A stretch of DNA of 64,000 nucleotides, taken from contig NC_014306.1 in assembly GCF_000196615.1 (NCBI RefSeq), forward strand, positions 4,278,001 to 4,342,000. Direction: 5' to 3'. Positions 26,460 through 36,992 of this stretch are shown here, piece after piece; position 1 is the first letter of the stretch; the number at the start of each line of letters is the position of its first letter. The notes beneath the pieces were generated by a model. It was not told the origin of the DNA, ran no database searches, and saw nothing but the letters and a program-made list of their open reading frames with translations. The DNA comes from Erwinia billingiae Eb661. Lineage in GTDB: Bacteria > Pseudomonadota > Gammaproteobacteria > Enterobacterales > Enterobacteriaceae. The translations under genes and the position numbers were made by a program.

Positions 26460-26509
26460 AGCAGTGGCTTAGTTAAAGCAGTGGCTTAGGTAAAGCAGCG
26501 GCCTAAGTT
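26440..26509 (+). repeat. Four tandem 17-18-base repeats at the zupT 3' end
   Basis: Four copies of AAAGCAGYGGCTTAGTT-like units: 26440-26457, 26458-26474, 26475-26491 and 26492-26509. The first copy encodes the last residues SSGLS and the stop codon; the others are downstream and non-coding. The copies differ by one to three bases, so this is a short tandem duplication of the gene end. Confidence 0.9.
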
Positions 26510-26514
26510 GGGGC

Positions 26515-26550
26515 ATAAAAAAACCGGGTGACAGGCACCCGGTTTTTTTT
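26515..26550. terminator. Bidirectional terminator between zupT and ribB
   Basis: AACCGGGTG (26522-26530), loop acagg, CACCCGGTT (26536-26544), with A-rich flank before and eight T in all after the GG. Serves both convergent genes. Confidence 0.95.
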
Positions 26551-26563
26551 CATCGTCGGGCAA

Positions 26564-27220
26564 TTAGCTGGCCTGACGAGACTCGTTGCTACGGCGATAA
26601 GCCACCAAATCTTCGATGGTCACAACCGGCATATTCTGCTGCTTAGCAAACACGATAGCTTCTGGCGCATGGGCCATAGTGCCATCATCGTTGGTCAGTT
26701 CACACAGCACACCCGCCGGTTTAAAGCCGGCCAGCGTCACCAGATCGATAGTTGCTTCAGTATGACCGCCGCGCGTCAGCACGCCGCCTTCGCTGGCGCG
26801 AAGTGGGAACACATGGCCAGGACGATTCAGGTCAGAAGGTTTGGCATCGTCGGCGATAGCCGCACGGATGGTGGTCACGCGATCTTTCGCCGAAACGCCG
26901 GTGGTCACGCCTTCTGCCGCTTCAATGGTGACGGTGAAGCCGGTGCCATAAGCACTGGTATTGGTTTCGACCATCATTGGCAGCTCAAGCTGACGACGAC
27001 GCTCTTCCGTCAGACAAAGGCAGACAATGCCGCTGCCGTGGCGAATGGTCAGTGCCATCTGCTCAACGGTCATGGTTTCGGCGGCAAAGATCATGTCACC
27101 TTCGTTTTCACGATCTTCATCGTCCAGGACCATCACACCGCGCCCGTCGCGCAAGGCAGCGATAGCACGTTCTACACGCTCTTCAGGCGTGCCAAATTCA
27201 GAAAGTAGCGTCTGATTCAT
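26564..27220 (-). CDS. ribB: 3,4-dihydroxy-2-butanone 4-phosphate synthase
   Basis: A 218-residue enzyme that converts ribulose 5-phosphate to 3,4-dihydroxy-2-butanone 4-phosphate and formate, the branch point of riboflavin synthesis. Conserved motifs are [17 protein letters not shown] (metal and substrate acid residues), [45 protein letters not shown] and GHTEATIDL. It is a stand-alone RibB, not a RibBA fusion, as in E. coli. It is preceded by a promoter and an FMN riboswitch, so it is repressed when FMN is plentiful. Nothing unusual in the coding part. Confidence 0.98.
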   Translation of the reverse strand: MNQTLLSEFGTPEERVERAIAALRDGRGVMVLDDEDRENEGDMIFAAETMTVEQMALTIRHGSGIVCLCLTEERRRQLELPMMVETNTSAYGTGFTVTIEAAEGVTTGVSAKDRVTTIRAAIADDAKPSDLNRPGHVFPLRASEGGVLTRGGHTEATIDLVTLAGFKPAGVLCELTNDDGTMAHAPEAIVFAKQQNMPVVTIEDLVAYRRSNESRQAS

Positions 27221-27294
27221 GGTAATAAAACCTTATAAAATGTATGGGTTACCAGAATCAGGGCGTGCTTAGGAGTGTCATGCAGTGACAAAAA

Positions 27295-27327
27295 ATAACG
27301 GCGCGGCGGGCAAAGCCCGGCCTGATA
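27295..27327 (-). terminator. Expression platform of the ribB riboswitch (putative)
   Basis: On the minus strand, CGGGC-TTT-GCCCG is followed after a few bases by TTATTTTTTG, immediately downstream of the aptamer. This has the form of an intrinsic terminator placed to respond to FMN binding. The stem is short and a separate role in masking the ribosome site is equally possible. Confidence 0.45.
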
Positions 27328-27480
27328 CGTTACTCTCTCCCATCCGGACTTTAACCGTCGGCCCCGGAGTTACACCGGGTCTGCTGACCTTCAAACCGGG
27401 AGGTCTGAAGCGCTCGCGGGCTTTCGGCATGACGCCGATTTACCGCCGGTGGGGAATTACACCCCGCCCTGAGAATAAGC
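27328..27480 (-). ncRNA. FMN riboswitch (RFN element)
   Basis: Read on the minus strand, the segment contains the conserved RFN blocks in order: CAGGGCGGGGTG, CCCCACCGGCGGTA, GCCCGCGAGCG, GACCCGGTGTAACTCCGG and AGTCCGGATGGGAGAGAGTA. These form the six-helix junction that binds FMN. It precedes ribB, as in E. coli, and shuts off its expression when FMN is bound. Boundaries are approximate to a few bases. Confidence 0.95.
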
Positions 27481-27486
27481 CTGCTT

Positions 27487-27515
27487 ACTATAACGCCGAT
27501 AAAAAGCCAGGGCAA
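27487..27515 (-). promoter_or_regulatory. ribB promoter
   Basis: On the minus strand TTGCCC (27515-27510) and TATAGT (27492-27487) are separated by 17 bases, a good sigma-70 promoter. Transcription would start near 27480, exactly at the 5' edge of the FMN riboswitch. Confidence 0.7.
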
Positions 27516-27627
27516 CGAACAAAATGTGCCTTTAGTTTGGCATTTTTCTGCTTTGCTTATTTCTGGTTTATCCTTTCGGATTATCGCATTACACTTAAAG
27601 AAACTTTGCCGCTACCAGGAAGCCGCT

Positions 27628-27915
27628 ATGATTGACCCCAAAAAAATTGAACAACTCGCCCGTCAGGTTCACGAATCCATGCCAAAAGGCATCCGTGAGT
27701 TCGGCGACGATGTTGAGAAAAAAATCCGTCAGACGCTGCAATCGCAGCTGACCCGTTTAGATTTGGTCAATCGCGAAGAGTTTGATGTGCAAACTCAGGT
27801 GTTATTACGCACCCGTGAAAAGCTGGCTGCGCTGGAGCAACGTCTGGCCGAGCTGGAAAGCCGCGGTACCGACGCAGCGCCAAAAGACGTGATTAAAACC
27901 GAAGATATGCAGTAA
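27628..27915 (+). CDS. ubiK: Ubiquinone biosynthesis accessory factor UbiK
   Basis: A 95-residue protein of the YqiC/BMFP family. The N-terminal [19 protein letters not shown] is an amphipathic helix. The C-terminal half, with [19 protein letters not shown], is a coiled coil that forms trimers. UbiK binds UbiJ and helps the soluble Ubi enzymes make ubiquinone under oxygen. The ATG at 27628 has AGGAAG ahead; the frame is open to 27526, but that extension runs through the promoter region and lacks family similarity. It is transcribed away from ribB and converges on hldE. Confidence 0.93.
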   Translation: MIDPKKIEQLARQVHESMPKGIREFGDDVEKKIRQTLQSQLTRLDLVNREEFDVQTQVLLRTREKLAALEQRLAELESRGTDAAPKDVIKTEDMQ

Positions 27916-27932
27916 TTCTCTGGTTTCAGGCC

Positions 27933-27965
27933 AAAAAAAGGGGCGATCTCAGATCGCCCCTTTTT
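27933..27965. terminator. Bidirectional terminator between ubiK and hldE
   Basis: GGGGCGAT (27940-27947), loop CTCAG, ATCGCCCC (27953-27960), with seven A before and five T after. It serves both convergent transcripts. Confidence 0.95.
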
Positions 27966-27979
27966 CTTTCTGACCGCGG

Positions 27980-29407
27980 TCAGTCTTTCGCTTTAATCGC
28001 TTCGATGATTTTGCTGGTGGAGATGCCATCTTCAAAATTCAGCACCCGCACTTCGCCACCGTTAGCCCAAACTTCAACACTGCCCGCAATCTCTTCCGGC
28101 TTGTAGTCTCCGCCTTTCACCAACAGGTCTGGCAGCACATCAGCAATCACCCGCTGCGGCGTGTCTTCTTCAAACGGCACCACCCAGTCGACCGCTTCCA
28201 GCGCGCCCAGCACAATCATCCGGTTGATCAACGGATTGATCGGACGGGTTTCGCCTTTCAGCCGTTTGGTCGAGGCATCGCTGTTAACCGCAACAATCAG
28301 GCGATCGCCCAGCTTACGGGCGTTGGCCAGATAGGAAACGTGGCCAGCGTGCAGAATGTCGAAGCAGCCGTTGGTCATCACCACTTTCTCACCGCGACGA
28401 CGAGCCAGCGCGACCGCTTCTCTCAGCTGCGCTTCATCCATTACGCCAAAACCCGACTCCGGACGGGCACGGATGGCGTTTTCCAGTTCAACCGGCGACA
28501 CGGTAGAGGTCCCCAGCTTACCGACCACCACACCCGCCGCCGCGTTGGCGAGGAAGCAGCTCTCTTCCAGCGTATTGCCCGCCGCCAGCGCCGCCGCCAG
28601 CACGCCAATCACCGTATCACCGGCACCGGTCACGTCATACACTTCCTGTGCCTGAGTCGGCAGATGGAACGGCTTTTTGCCCGGTTGCAGCAGCGTCATG
28701 CCGTTCTCTGAACGCGTCACCAGCAAGGCTGACAGATCGAACTGCGCCATCAGCGCCATGCCGCGCTCAACAATCTCGGCTTCGTCCGCACATTTGCCGA
28801 CCACGGCTTCAAACTCAGAGAGATTTGGCGTCAGAATGGTGGCACCGCGATAACGCTCAAAGTCAGTGCCTTTCGGGTCGACCAGCACCGGCACATTGGC
28901 CTCGCGGGCGATCTTGATCATGGTTTCTACGCTGGCCAACGCCCCTTTGGCGTAGTCAGACAGCACCAGCGCGCCCGCTTTCGGCAGGCCCTGACGAATA
29001 CGCTCATGCAGCGGCTCAGGATCGACGCCTTCAAAACCTTCTTCAAAATCAAGGCGGATCAGCTGCTGGTTACGCGACAGAACGCGCAACTTAGTGATGG
29101 TGGGATGGGTGGCAACCGCAACGAAGTCACACTGCACGTTAACGCCACTCAGGCTGGCGTCCAGCGCGCGGGCGGCATCATCAATACCGGTCAATCCCAC
29201 CAGACGTGAGCCTGCGCCCAGTGAGGCGATGTTCATCGCCACGTTAGCCGCGCCGCCAGGACGCTCCTCAACGTTATCCACTTTTACTACCGGAACCGGG
29301 GCTTCAGGGGAGATGCGGCTGGTTGGGCCGTACCAGTAGCGATCCAGCATCACGTCGCCAACAACCAGAACACCCGCACGGTTAAAATCGGGCAGCGTAA
29401 TTTTCAT
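27980..29407 (-). CDS. hldE: Bifunctional heptose 7-phosphate kinase / heptose 1-phosphate adenylyltransferase
   Basis: A 475-residue two-domain enzyme of ADP-L-glycero-D-manno-heptose synthesis for the LPS inner core. Residues 1 to about 318 are a PfkB-type kinase: [30 protein letters not shown] and the anion-hole/catalytic [17 protein letters not shown]. Residues about 340-475 are the cytidylyltransferase-like domain with [16 protein letters not shown] (HxGH) and [16 protein letters not shown]. The E. coli protein has 477 residues. I set the start at the ATG 29405-29407, with GGAG eight bases ahead. A GTG three codons upstream overlaps that ribosome site and is rejected. It follows glnE on the same strand, as in E. 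coli. Loss would give a deep-rough LPS. Confidence 0.97.
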   Translation of the reverse strand: MKITLPDFNRAGVLVVGDVMLDRYWYGPTSRISPEAPVPVVKVDNVEERPGGAANVAMNIASLGAGSRLVGLTGIDDAARALDASLSGVNVQCDFVAVATHPTITKLRVLSRNQQLIRLDFEEGFEGVDPEPLHERIRQGLPKAGALVLSDYAKGALASVETMIKIAREANVPVLVDPKGTDFERYRGATILTPNLSEFEAVVGKCADEAEIVERGMALMAQFDLSALLVTRSENGMTLLQPGKKPFHLPTQAQEVYDVTGAGDTVIGVLAAALAAGNTLEESCFLANAAAGVVVGKLGTSTVSPVELENAIRARPESGFGVMDEAQLREAVALARRRGEKVVMTNGCFDILHAGHVSYLANARKLGDRLIVAVNSDASTKRLKGETRPINPLINRMIVLGALEAVDWVVPFEEDTPQRVIADVLPDLLVKGGDYKPEEIAGSVEVWANGGEVRVLNFEDGISTSKIIEAIKAKD

Positions 29408-29526
29408 TCCAGACACTCCAGGCTGAAGTCAAAAATAGTGCGCGGGATGATAGCACAAGCTGACTATCCCGCACATTCACCCGTAATCTTACACGCTATC
29501 GCTTGCAAACCCGGGCAAGCAGCAGA

Positions 29527-32361
29527 TTAACTGCCGAACCAGTGCAGCCAGCTGTTGTTGACCACGCTCTTCTCCGCGCTGAACGCATCCGGCGAGACAT
29601 GACCCGGCAACTCCTGCAACGCGAGGTGGTGCAGCGCGTCACGTAGCGTGACGTAAGCCTGGGTCAGCGCCTTCGCTTCTTCGCTGCTCATCCGGTCATT
29701 ATTGGCCATCAGCTCCAGAATGCGCACGTTATCGGACCAGCGGGTCAGCTTCGGTTCACTGGCGGCATAGCGTAAGACCAGGTATTGCGTAATGAATTCA
29801 ATATCGGTGATGCCGCCCCGATCGGCTTTCAGATCCCAGCGCCCTTTATGCTTGTTGCCAAGGTGCGCGCGCATTTTCTCACGCATCTCGCGCACGTCGA
29901 TCTTCAGCTTATCGGCCTCACGCGGCAGGCACAGGATGCCACGGCGGATATCATCAAAGCGCTGGCTCAGCGCCGCCTCGCCAAATACGATGCGCGCGCG
30001 CACCAGCGCCTGATGCTCCCAGGTCCAGGCTTCATTACGCTGGTATTCATCAAAGGCGTCAAAGGTACTGACCAGCATGCCTGCGGCTCCGGATGGACGC
30101 AGCCGCGCATCCACTTCATACAGAATGCCGGAGGAAGTGCGGGTGCTGAACAGGTGCATAACACGCTGCGCCAGACGCAGATAAAACTGCCTGCCGTCAA
30201 TACTGCGCTCGCCGTCGGTCACCGCATCGGCCGGGCAATCATGCAGGAACACCAGGTCCAGATCCGAGCTGTAGCCCAGCTCCCAGCCACCCAGCTTGCC
30301 GTAACCCACCACGGCAAACCCGCGTTCCTGAAGCTGAATCAGGTGCGAAGGACGACCATAACGCTGCACCATCATCTGCCAGGCCTGCTGGACCACCTGC
30401 TCGATCATCGCTTCTGCCAGCCAGGTCAGATGATCGCTGACCTTCATTACCGGCAGCGTGCCGGCAATATCTGCCGCCGCAATGCGCAGATGCTGGGCCT
30501 GCTTAAACTGACGAAGCGCTTCCAGCTGCTGCTCCTCATCCTCTTCCGGGATGCGCAGCAGATACTGGCGCAGCTCATCACGGTAGGCATCGGTGGCGGT
30601 CGGCTGGTAGAGCGTGGCCGGATCGAGCAGCTCATCGAGCAATAACGGATAGCGCGCCAGCTGGCTGGCCACCATTGGCGACGCCGCACACAGGCGGATC
30701 AGGTGCTTTAACGCGCCGTGATACTCGGTCAGCAGCTCCAGATAGGTGGTTCTCGTTACCACGCCCAGCAGCAACGGCGTCAGGCGGCTTAAGGCAACGG
30801 CAGCATCATCGCGCGGGCAGACTTCGCTCAGTAGACGCGGCATCAGCTGATCGAGCGCCTGCCGTCCACGCGGGCCAATGGTGCGTTTATCCACATCCTG
30901 ACGGAAGTCGTTGATGGTTTGCAGCAAACGCTGACGCGCCTCGCTTTCAAGGTGGGGAACCAGCGGCGCAAGCTCGGCCTCTTCCAGCCGATCCTGCCAG
31001 AGCACGCCATAATCATCGGCTTCTTTATTGCCGCCGGTTTCCGGGGTGTCATCGCCAATCAGGTCATCGAAAATTGCGCGCACCGCGGCCATATGGCCCT
31101 CAAGCTGGCGGGTCAGCGCAGCCCAGTTCTCCACGCCCATCGCCCAGGCCAGACGCTCGCGGTTTAACGCGTCCGCCGGCAGCGTCTGGGTCTGTTCGTC
31201 ATTGATGCTTTGCAGCAGATTTTCCAGACGACGCAGATAGAGATAGGCCTCACTGAGCTGCCCGACCTGTTCGCCAGGCAGCAAATTCAGCTCGCCAATG
31301 GCCTGCAAGGTGGGTAACAGCGCACGCAGCTGCAGCGAACGCTCACGCCCACCCCGGATCAGCTGGAACACCTGCACAATGAATTCCGTTTCGCGGATGC
31401 CGCCTGCACCCAACTTGATGTTGTCGGTCAGGCCGCGCCGCCGGACTTCACGGGCGATCATGCTTTTCATATTTCGTAGCGACTGGATCACGCTGAAGTC
31501 GATGTAGCGGCGGTAGATGAAGGGCCGCAGCATCTGCTGTAATTCCTGGCTCCAGCGATCGTCCGTCCCGCCCATCAGGCGCGCTTTGACCATCGCATAG
31601 CGCTCCCAGTCGCGTCCCTGCTCCTGGTAATAATCTTCCAACGCGGCAAAGCTCAATACCAGCGGGCCGCTGTCACCAAATGGCCGCAGCCGCATATCCA
31701 CGCGATAGACGAAGCCGTCGACCGTCGGTTGATCGAGCACTTTGATCAGACGCTGGCCAAGCCGCGTGAAGAACTGGGCATTATCCAGTTCACGGCGTCC
31801 GCCGGTGGTGGTGCCATTTTCAGGCCAGGTGAAAATCAGGTCGATATCAGAAGAGAAGTTCAGCTCGCCGCCGCCCAGCTTGCCCATGCCGAGGATCAGC
31901 AGCGGCTGCGGCTCACCGGCGGCATTGACCGGCGTGCCGAATTCACGGCAGCAGGCCAGCCAGAGCCAGTCACGGGCGGCGACAATCAGGGTTTCAGCCA
32001 GTTCGCTAAGCTGCTTCAGCGAGTCTTGCGTACTGCTGGTTGCCAGCGTCTGCATCCAGGCAATGCGCGTCAGCATCTGCCGCCGGAACAGGCGCAGTTC
32101 ACGCATCAGGGCATTTTCATCCGCCACATCTGCCAGCTTTTCAGCCAGCCAGGCCGGATAGTGCCGCCACTCGTCCGGCGCGGGCGCCTGCTCCTGCAGC
32201 GATTGCCACCAGTCAGGATGGCGTGCCAGGTTGTCCTGCACAAAATCACTGAAGGCCAGCACGCCCTGCTGTCCGGCGCTCAGTTCTCCCCATGTCGGGC
32301 TAAGCTGTTGGGCCTGTGCCGCCAGCAGCGGCGGCAGGGTCTGAGTAAGCGATGGCGACAT
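29527..32361 (-). CDS. glnE: Glutamine synthetase adenylyltransferase/deadenylase
   Basis: A 944-residue bifunctional enzyme (E. coli 946) that adenylylates and deadenylylates glutamine synthetase in response to PII and glutamine. It carries two nucleotidyltransferase domains. The N-terminal deadenylase has [20 protein letters not shown], and the C-terminal adenylylase has [20 protein letters not shown]; both Asp pairs are intact. Each is followed by a helical PII-uridylyl-transferase-like domain, joined by a central linker. It lies between ygiF and hldE, 57 bases after ygiF, in the conserved enterobacterial order. No frame disruption. Confidence 0.98.
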   Translation of the reverse strand: MSPSLTQTLPPLLAAQAQQLSPTWGELSAGQQGVLAFSDFVQDNLARHPDWWQSLQEQAPAPDEWRHYPAWLAEKLADVADENALMRELRLFRRQMLTRIAWMQTLATSSTQDSLKQLSELAETLIVAARDWLWLACCREFGTPVNAAGEPQPLLILGMGKLGGGELNFSSDIDLIFTWPENGTTTGGRRELDNAQFFTRLGQRLIKVLDQPTVDGFVYRVDMRLRPFGDSGPLVLSFAALEDYYQEQGRDWERYAMVKARLMGGTDDRWSQELQQMLRPFIYRRYIDFSVIQSLRNMKSMIAREVRRRGLTDNIKLGAGGIRETEFIVQVFQLIRGGRERSLQLRALLPTLQAIGELNLLPGEQVGQLSEAYLYLRRLENLLQSINDEQTQTLPADALNRERLAWAMGVENWAALTRQLEGHMAAVRAIFDDLIGDDTPETGGNKEADDYGVLWQDRLEEAELAPLVPHLESEARQRLLQTINDFRQDVDKRTIGPRGRQALDQLMPRLLSEVCPRDDAAVALSRLTPLLLGVVTRTTYLELLTEYHGALKHLIRLCAASPMVASQLARYPLLLDELLDPATLYQPTATDAYRDELRQYLLRIPEEDEEQQLEALRQFKQAQHLRIAAADIAGTLPVMKVSDHLTWLAEAMIEQVVQQAWQMMVQRYGRPSHLIQLQERGFAVVGYGKLGGWELGYSSDLDLVFLHDCPADAVTDGERSIDGRQFYLRLAQRVMHLFSTRTSSGILYEVDARLRPSGAAGMLVSTFDAFDEYQRNEAWTWEHQALVRARIVFGEAALSQRFDDIRRGILCLPREADKLKIDVREMREKMRAHLGNKHKGRWDLKADRGGITDIEFITQYLVLRYAASEPKLTRWSDNVRILELMANNDRMSSEEAKALTQAYVTLRDALHHLALQELPGHVSPDAFSAEKSVVNNSWLHWFGS

Positions 32362-32418
32362 AAAAACTCCCTGTGAGCGGCGTGAATTCTCTCGGTTCTC
32401 TTAACGCGGCGAACGACC

Positions 32419-33723
32419 TCAGACGGTGCCGTTTTTCCAGAAGGCCGGTTGCTTAACCGCCTGGCGACAATGACCTTCCAGCCAGATTTCCTGACCGCTT
32501 TCGATCGCCTGCGCCAGCTGCTGCCAGCTTTGCATCCAGGCATCGACCGTCTCAGCGTCGTAGCCACCGGACAGTAAACGGGCGGCCAGCAGCTGACGAT
32601 GCAGGCGGGTCAATTTATCCTGATACTCATTCATCTGACGCACATCGCCGAAGGTTTCTTTCAAATCGGCGGCAATTCTGCCGAGCATAATGTCGCAGAA
32701 GCGTTTGAACGATCCCTGCAGCTTGGCATCGCCTTTCGCGTCGATAAACCCGCGCCAGCGCTCGGTTACAATCCAGTTAGTAAGTGCTAACTGGGTATCC
32801 AGAGAGAGCGTGCTGAAACAGAGAGCGTCGGCCTTAACATCATCTTCCCGCAGCGCTTCTTCCAGCCCGGTTAAGGAGTGACGCAGCTCATTGCTGGCCT
32901 TACGCGGCACCAGTGAACCAAACAGGGAGAAAGTCTGGCGCAGGGTTTCAAGCGCCTGCTGCACTTCATGCTGAGCCGCGCGGTTGCCACGCAGCCACAG
33001 CTCTTCGTGATACTGCCACTGGCTCAGCGCCAGGGTGAACGCCGCCAGCATCGCCTGCTCTACCGTGGCTTTCGGTGCCACCTTCATTACTTTCAGCGGG
33101 CGCAGTTCGCGGGTTGGATTGCCTTTGGCCAGCGCGTATCCACGGGCGGCTTTGCTCAGGCTCCCCAGACGCAGTCCGCCCATATTTGCCAGTTCAGCGG
33201 CAAAGGCCAACAGATCATCACGTTCACCGGATTTCAGTTCCAGCTCAATTTCATTCAGCGGCTCGCTCAGCTCACCGGCGGTGACATCGCCGCGATCAAA
33301 CGCAACTTCAATCTCGCTTTCCCGGTAAGTAACCACCCACTTTTCACGAACGAAATGGGTGCTGAACAGCGGCTGCAACTGCTGCTGCAGCGCGGCCAGA
33401 TCGCAGCCTTGCGGCCAGATATCTGCTGGCAACAGAGCAATATCCAGCTCGGGTTTGGCAAGCGCCACATTGTATTCCGGGCGCTGATGCAGGCCACCAA
33501 TGGTCTGCCCTGCTGTCTTCAGCGTCATTTCATAGCTGTCGCCGAAGCCACGAATGCGCAGCCCCATATCCCAACCGCGCAACTGGCCGTCGGCCGTTTC
33601 GAAGTAGATATTGGTGAGTTTCTGCGGTGCAGAGTGCTGATGCGGCCAGTTTGCCAGCTGTGCAGGCAATTTTTCGGCGGCGTCGGAGGTCGCGATGAAC
33701 TTTAATTCGATTTCGATGGTCAT
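32419..33723 (-). CDS. ygiF: Inorganic triphosphatase YgiF (CYTH-CHAD)
   Basis: A 434-residue cytoplasmic protein. The N-terminal CYTH domain (about 1-200) opens with the signature IEIELKF (ExExK) and has further metal and phosphate residues in RIRGFGDSYEMTLK, EIEVAFDRGD and NEIELELKSGE. The C-terminal CHAD domain (about 215-430) is helical and His/Arg-rich (SNELRHSLTGLEEALRED, RLHRQLLAARLLSGGYD). E. coli YgiF (433 residues) hydrolyses tripolyphosphate; the CHAD part probably binds polyphosphate. It is the first gene of the ygiF-glnE-hldE group and is divergent from ygiM. Confidence 0.95.
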   Translation of the reverse strand: MTIEIELKFIATSDAAEKLPAQLANWPHQHSAPQKLTNIYFETADGQLRGWDMGLRIRGFGDSYEMTLKTAGQTIGGLHQRPEYNVALAKPELDIALLPADIWPQGCDLAALQQQLQPLFSTHFVREKWVVTYRESEIEVAFDRGDVTAGELSEPLNEIELELKSGERDDLLAFAAELANMGGLRLGSLSKAARGYALAKGNPTRELRPLKVMKVAPKATVEQAMLAAFTLALSQWQYHEELWLRGNRAAQHEVQQALETLRQTFSLFGSLVPRKASNELRHSLTGLEEALREDDVKADALCFSTLSLDTQLALTNWIVTERWRGFIDAKGDAKLQGSFKRFCDIMLGRIAADLKETFGDVRQMNEYQDKLTRLHRQLLAARLLSGGYDAETVDAWMQSWQQLAQAIESGQEIWLEGHCRQAVKQPAFWKNGTV

Positions 33724-33994
33724 ATTTTCTTAACCAGATAATTAGCGGTACGGTAAAGGGCTTTTGGCGCGATTTTGCCGCTCATTTCATCAATGGGGCA
33801 CACGGTGGCCAGATATGACGTGAAGAGTAATGCAGAATCGCCGTGGCTGTCTTGGCTTTCTTCTCTATTTCGCGTCTGCTCGCGTCGGCCCTCGCAGAGC
33901 GCTGAGACCAGGAAAGTTCTCATTCAGCTTTCTGCGAGCCAGCTCCAGACTGTTCCATTACTTTTGTCCAGGATCCATGTAAAAAAGACATCGA

Positions 33995-34615
33995 ATGAAA
34001 AAAACTCAGCTTATTGGCCTCACTTTACTGACTTTTAGCGTAGCAGCATCCGTTCATGCCGAAGAAAAACGCTATATCTCCGACGAACTTTCCACCTGGG
34101 TTCGCAGTGGTCCCGGTGACAATTTCCGCCTTGTCGGCACCCTGAATGCTGGCGAAGAAGTCCAACTGCTGCAATCGAATGACAGCACGCATTATGCACA
34201 GATCCGCGACTCAAACGGCCGCACCACCTGGATCCCGGAATCCCAGCTGAGCCAGCAGCCAAGCCTGCGTACCCGCGTGCCGCAGCTGGAACAGCAGGTC
34301 AAAGACCTGACTGACAAGCTGGCAAACATTGATGGCAGCTGGAACCAGCGCACCGCCGAGATGCAGAAGAAAGTGGCCGGTAGCGATGGCGCCATCAACA
34401 GCCTGAAGGACGAGAATCAAAAGCTGAAAAACGAACTGGTTGTGGCACAGAAAAAAGTGAGTGCCGCCAACGTTCAGCTTGATGATAAGCAGCGCACCAT
34501 CATTATGCAGTGGTTTATGTACGGCGGCGGCGTGGCCGGTGTCGGCCTGCTGCTGGGTCTGCTGTTACCGCATATGATCCCGAGCCGTAAAAAGAAAGAT
34601 CGCTGGATGAACTAA
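33995..34615 (+). CDS. ygiM: SH3-domain membrane protein YgiM
   Basis: A 206-residue protein, equal in length to E. coli YgiM. A signal sequence (TQLIGLTLLTFSVAASVHA) precedes a bacterial SH3 domain (about 25-90) with YISDELSTWVRSGPGDNFR and GRTTWIPESQLS. A long coiled coil follows (about 95-165: RVPQLEQQVKDLTDKLANID), then a C-terminal transmembrane helix (GGGVAGVGLLLGLLL) and a basic tail SRKKKDR. It should sit in the inner membrane with the SH3 domain in the periplasm, probably touching peptidoglycan. It lies upstream of cca, as in E. coli, with a terminator between them. Confidence 0.94.
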   Translation: MKKTQLIGLTLLTFSVAASVHAEEKRYISDELSTWVRSGPGDNFRLVGTLNAGEEVQLLQSNDSTHYAQIRDSNGRTTWIPESQLSQQPSLRTRVPQLEQQVKDLTDKLANIDGSWNQRTAEMQKKVAGSDGAINSLKDENQKLKNELVVAQKKVSAANVQLDDKQRTIIMQWFMYGGGVAGVGLLLGLLLPHMIPSRKKKDRWMN

Positions 34616-34635
34616 CCCTTCACCGGTCAGCATCA

Positions 34636-34658
34636 GGGCATCCATTGATGCCCTTTTT
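34636..34658 (+). terminator. Terminator of ygiM
   Basis: GGGCATC (34636-34642), loop catt, GATGCCC (34647-34653), then five T. A standard rho-independent terminator in the ygiM-cca gap. Confidence 0.9.
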
Positions 34659-34754
34659 GTCGTGCCTGTCATTCAGCAAACCTGACCCGCAAAGGTGGGA
34701 GAGGATCACCACATCTAGTATGATGACGGAAACGTTTAACTCAGGAGCGTGGTA

Positions 34755-35981
34755 GTGAAGACTTACCTTGTCGGTGGCGCGGTACGCGACGCACTGTTAA
34801 ATCTGCCGGTCAAAGACAAAGATTGGGTAGTGGTGGGCGCCTCTCCGGAAGAGATGCTCAGCCAGGGTTACGAGCAGGTTGGCCGTGACTTCCCGGTGTT
34901 TTTGCATCCTGAAACCCATCAGGAGTACGCGCTTGCGCGCACCGAGCGCAAAAGTGGCAGTGGCTATACCGGTTTTGTCTGCTATTCCGCCCCGGATGTG
35001 ACGCTTGAGCAGGATTTACAGCGCCGCGATTTGACCATCAATGCCATTGCCCAGGATGAACAGGGCCGCTTATACGATCCCTACGGTGGCAAAGCGGACC
35101 TTGATCAGCGTCTGTTGCGCCATGTTTCCGCGGCCTTTAACGAAGATCCGCTGCGTGTGCTGCGTGTGGCGCGATTTGCCGCGCGTTTTGCCCATCTGAA
35201 TTTTGTGGTGGCGGAAGAGACCCAGGCGCTGATGCGCTGGATGGCAGAGAGCGGCGAGTTGAACACGCTGACGCCAGAAAGGGTGTGGAAGGAGACGGAA
35301 AAGGCGCTGGAAACCCGCAACCCGCAGGTCTACTTCCAGGTGCTGAGAGACTGCGGAGCTTTAGCGGTGCTGTTCCCGGAGCTGGACAATCTCTACGGCG
35401 TGCCCGCGCCGGCCAAATGGCATCCTGAAATCGATACCGGCATTCATACGCTGATGACGCTGGCTATTGCCGCTCAGCTCAGCCCGGATATCGCTGTCCG
35501 CTTTGCCACTCTGTTCCACGATGTCGGCAAGGCGCTCACGCCACCTGAGAAGTGGCCGAGCCATCACGGTCACGGCCCGGCCGGCGTCCCGCTGGTTGCC
35601 GCCTTGTGCCAGCGTCTGCGGGTGCCGAATGCGATTCGCGATCTCGCCCTGCTGGTGACTGAATTTCACGATCTGGTGCACACCGTGGAACGTCAGAGCG
35701 CCGAAACCCTGGTGGCGCTGTTTGATCGCATCGATGCCTGGCGTAAGCCTCAGCGGGTGGAGCAAATTGCCCTGACCAGCGAGGCGGATGCTCGTGGGCG
35801 CACCGGTTTTGAGAGCAATGCGTATCCGCAGGGTGATTATTTGCGTCAGGCATTTGAAGTGGTGTTAAGCGTGTCGACCAGGGAGGTGGTGGCAGCCGGA
35901 TTTAAGGGTATGGAAGTCAGGGAAGAGCTGAACAGACGGCGCATTGCCGCGCTGGAACAGTGGAAGCAACAGCAGGATTAA
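34755..35981 (+). CDS. cca: CCA-adding enzyme (multifunctional Cca)
   Basis: A 408-residue class II tRNA nucleotidyltransferase that builds or repairs the 3' CCA of tRNAs without a template. The head has [12 protein letters not shown] and [11 protein letters not shown] (catalytic Asp residues), then the nucleotide-selecting [10 protein letters not shown] and [18 protein letters not shown]-terminal HD domain ([27 protein letters not shown]) gives phosphohydrolase activity, as in E. coli (412 residues). The start is the GTG at 34755, seven bases after AGGAG. A GTG two codons earlier is too close to the ribosome site. Convergent with uppP. Confidence 0.96.
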   Translation: MKTYLVGGAVRDALLNLPVKDKDWVVVGASPEEMLSQGYEQVGRDFPVFLHPETHQEYALARTERKSGSGYTGFVCYSAPDVTLEQDLQRRDLTINAIAQDEQGRLYDPYGGKADLDQRLLRHVSAAFNEDPLRVLRVARFAARFAHLNFVVAEETQALMRWMAESGELNTLTPERVWKETEKALETRNPQVYFQVLRDCGALAVLFPELDNLYGVPAPAKWHPEIDTGIHTLMTLAIAAQLSPDIAVRFATLFHDVGKALTPPEKWPSHHGHGPAGVPLVAALCQRLRVPNAIRDLALLVTEFHDLVHTVERQSAETLVALFDRIDAWRKPQRVEQIALTSEADARGRTGFESNAYPQGDYLRQAFEVVLSVSTREVVAAGFKGMEVREELNRRRIAALEQWKQQQD

Positions 35982-36030
35982 GGTCCCGAAGCGGCCTGAG
36001 CAGGCCGACTCCGGGGCAAAGCACGCTTAA

Positions 36031-36849
36031 CTACACAAAGATCATGTAGACCGCAGCGGCCACAATAAAGCGGTAAATCGCAAACGGCACGAACGAGATG
36101 CGCTTAATCAGGTTGAGGAACACCTTGATAGCAATCAGCGCGACCACGAATGCGGTCAGGAAGCCGACGGCAAACATCGGCAGATCGGCCATGCTCAGGA
36201 AGCCAATACTCTTGTAGAGATCCAGCACGGTGGCACCCATCATCATTGGCACGGCCAGGATGAAGGAGAACTCTGAAGCCGCATAACGGCTCACGCCCAT
36301 CAGCATACCGCCTGAAATGGTCGCGCCCGAGCGGGAGAAGCCCGGCCACAGCGCCAGACACTGGAAGCAGCCGATCACGAACGCCTGACGATAGGTCATA
36401 TCATCCACGCCGACCGCTTTCGGATTTTTAGGCTTCAGGTATTCTGCCGCCAGCAGCAGCACGCCGCCGACAACCAGCGCGTACATCACGTTAATCGGAT
36501 TGAAAAGCTCTTTGATTTTGTCGTGGAAAATCAGACCGATAACGACAGCGGGCACCATGCCCAACAGGATGTGGATAAGCGTCAGATGACCTTTGCCAGT
36601 GCCTTCATGCGGCACCTTGCCAAAATGAATGCCGATTAAACCAAACAGTCGACGCCAGAACATCACTACGACAGCTAAGATTGAACCAAGCTGGATAACA
36701 ACCTCAAAGGTGTCCGCCTTGTCGCCTTCAAATCCTAACAAATGACCGACGATGATCATGTGCCCGGTGGAGGAGACCGGAAGAAACTCCGTAAGCCCCT
36801 CAACAATGCCGAGTATTGCTGCCACCCATAGCTGATGAATATCTGCCAT
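36031..36849 (-). CDS. uppP: Undecaprenyl-diphosphatase
   Basis: A 272-residue integral membrane enzyme (also called BacA; E. coli 273) that dephosphorylates undecaprenyl diphosphate to recycle the lipid carrier for peptidoglycan and O-antigen; overproduction gives bacitracin resistance. Conserved motifs: [18 protein letters not shown] and [20 protein letters not shown], with about eight transmembrane segments in all. The ATG at 36847-36849 gives [14 protein letters not shown], matching the E. coli N-terminus. A ten-residue upstream extension (to 36879) is rejected. It follows folB on the same strand but a folB terminator separates them. Confidence 0.96.
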   Translation of the reverse strand: MADIHQLWVAAILGIVEGLTEFLPVSSTGHMIIVGHLLGFEGDKADTFEVVIQLGSILAVVVMFWRRLFGLIGIHFGKVPHEGTGKGHLTLIHILLGMVPAVVIGLIFHDKIKELFNPINVMYALVVGGVLLLAAEYLKPKNPKAVGVDDMTYRQAFVIGCFQCLALWPGFSRSGATISGGMLMGVSRYAASEFSFILAVPMMMGATVLDLYKSIGFLSMADLPMFAVGFLTAFVVALIAIKVFLNLIKRISFVPFAIYRFIVAAAVYMIFV

Positions 36850-36880
36850 CCAATCTACCCCTATCCGTATAAAAAACATT

Positions 36881-36908
36881 AAAAAGGCGGTTGCTCATCG
36901 CTACCGCC
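36881..36908 (-). terminator. Terminator of folB
   Basis: On the minus strand GGCGGT, an eleven-base loop and ACCGCC are followed by five T. It stops transcription from folB before uppP. Confidence 0.8.
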
Positions 36909-36992
36909 AAATTCTGCCCAGGTTGAGTTAGGCCAACCTTAAGACAGAGCATAATGTGGTTTGGTTTCACCGTGATGGCAATCACATTGGGT

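Noticed and set aside
26440..26509. CRISPR-like reading of the tandem repeats after zupT
   Set aside because: Units are contiguous with no spacers and derive from the gene end; there are no cas genes.
29785..30645. A 286-codon plus-strand open frame inside glnE
   Set aside because: It lies wholly opposite the intact glnE and has no recognisable domain.
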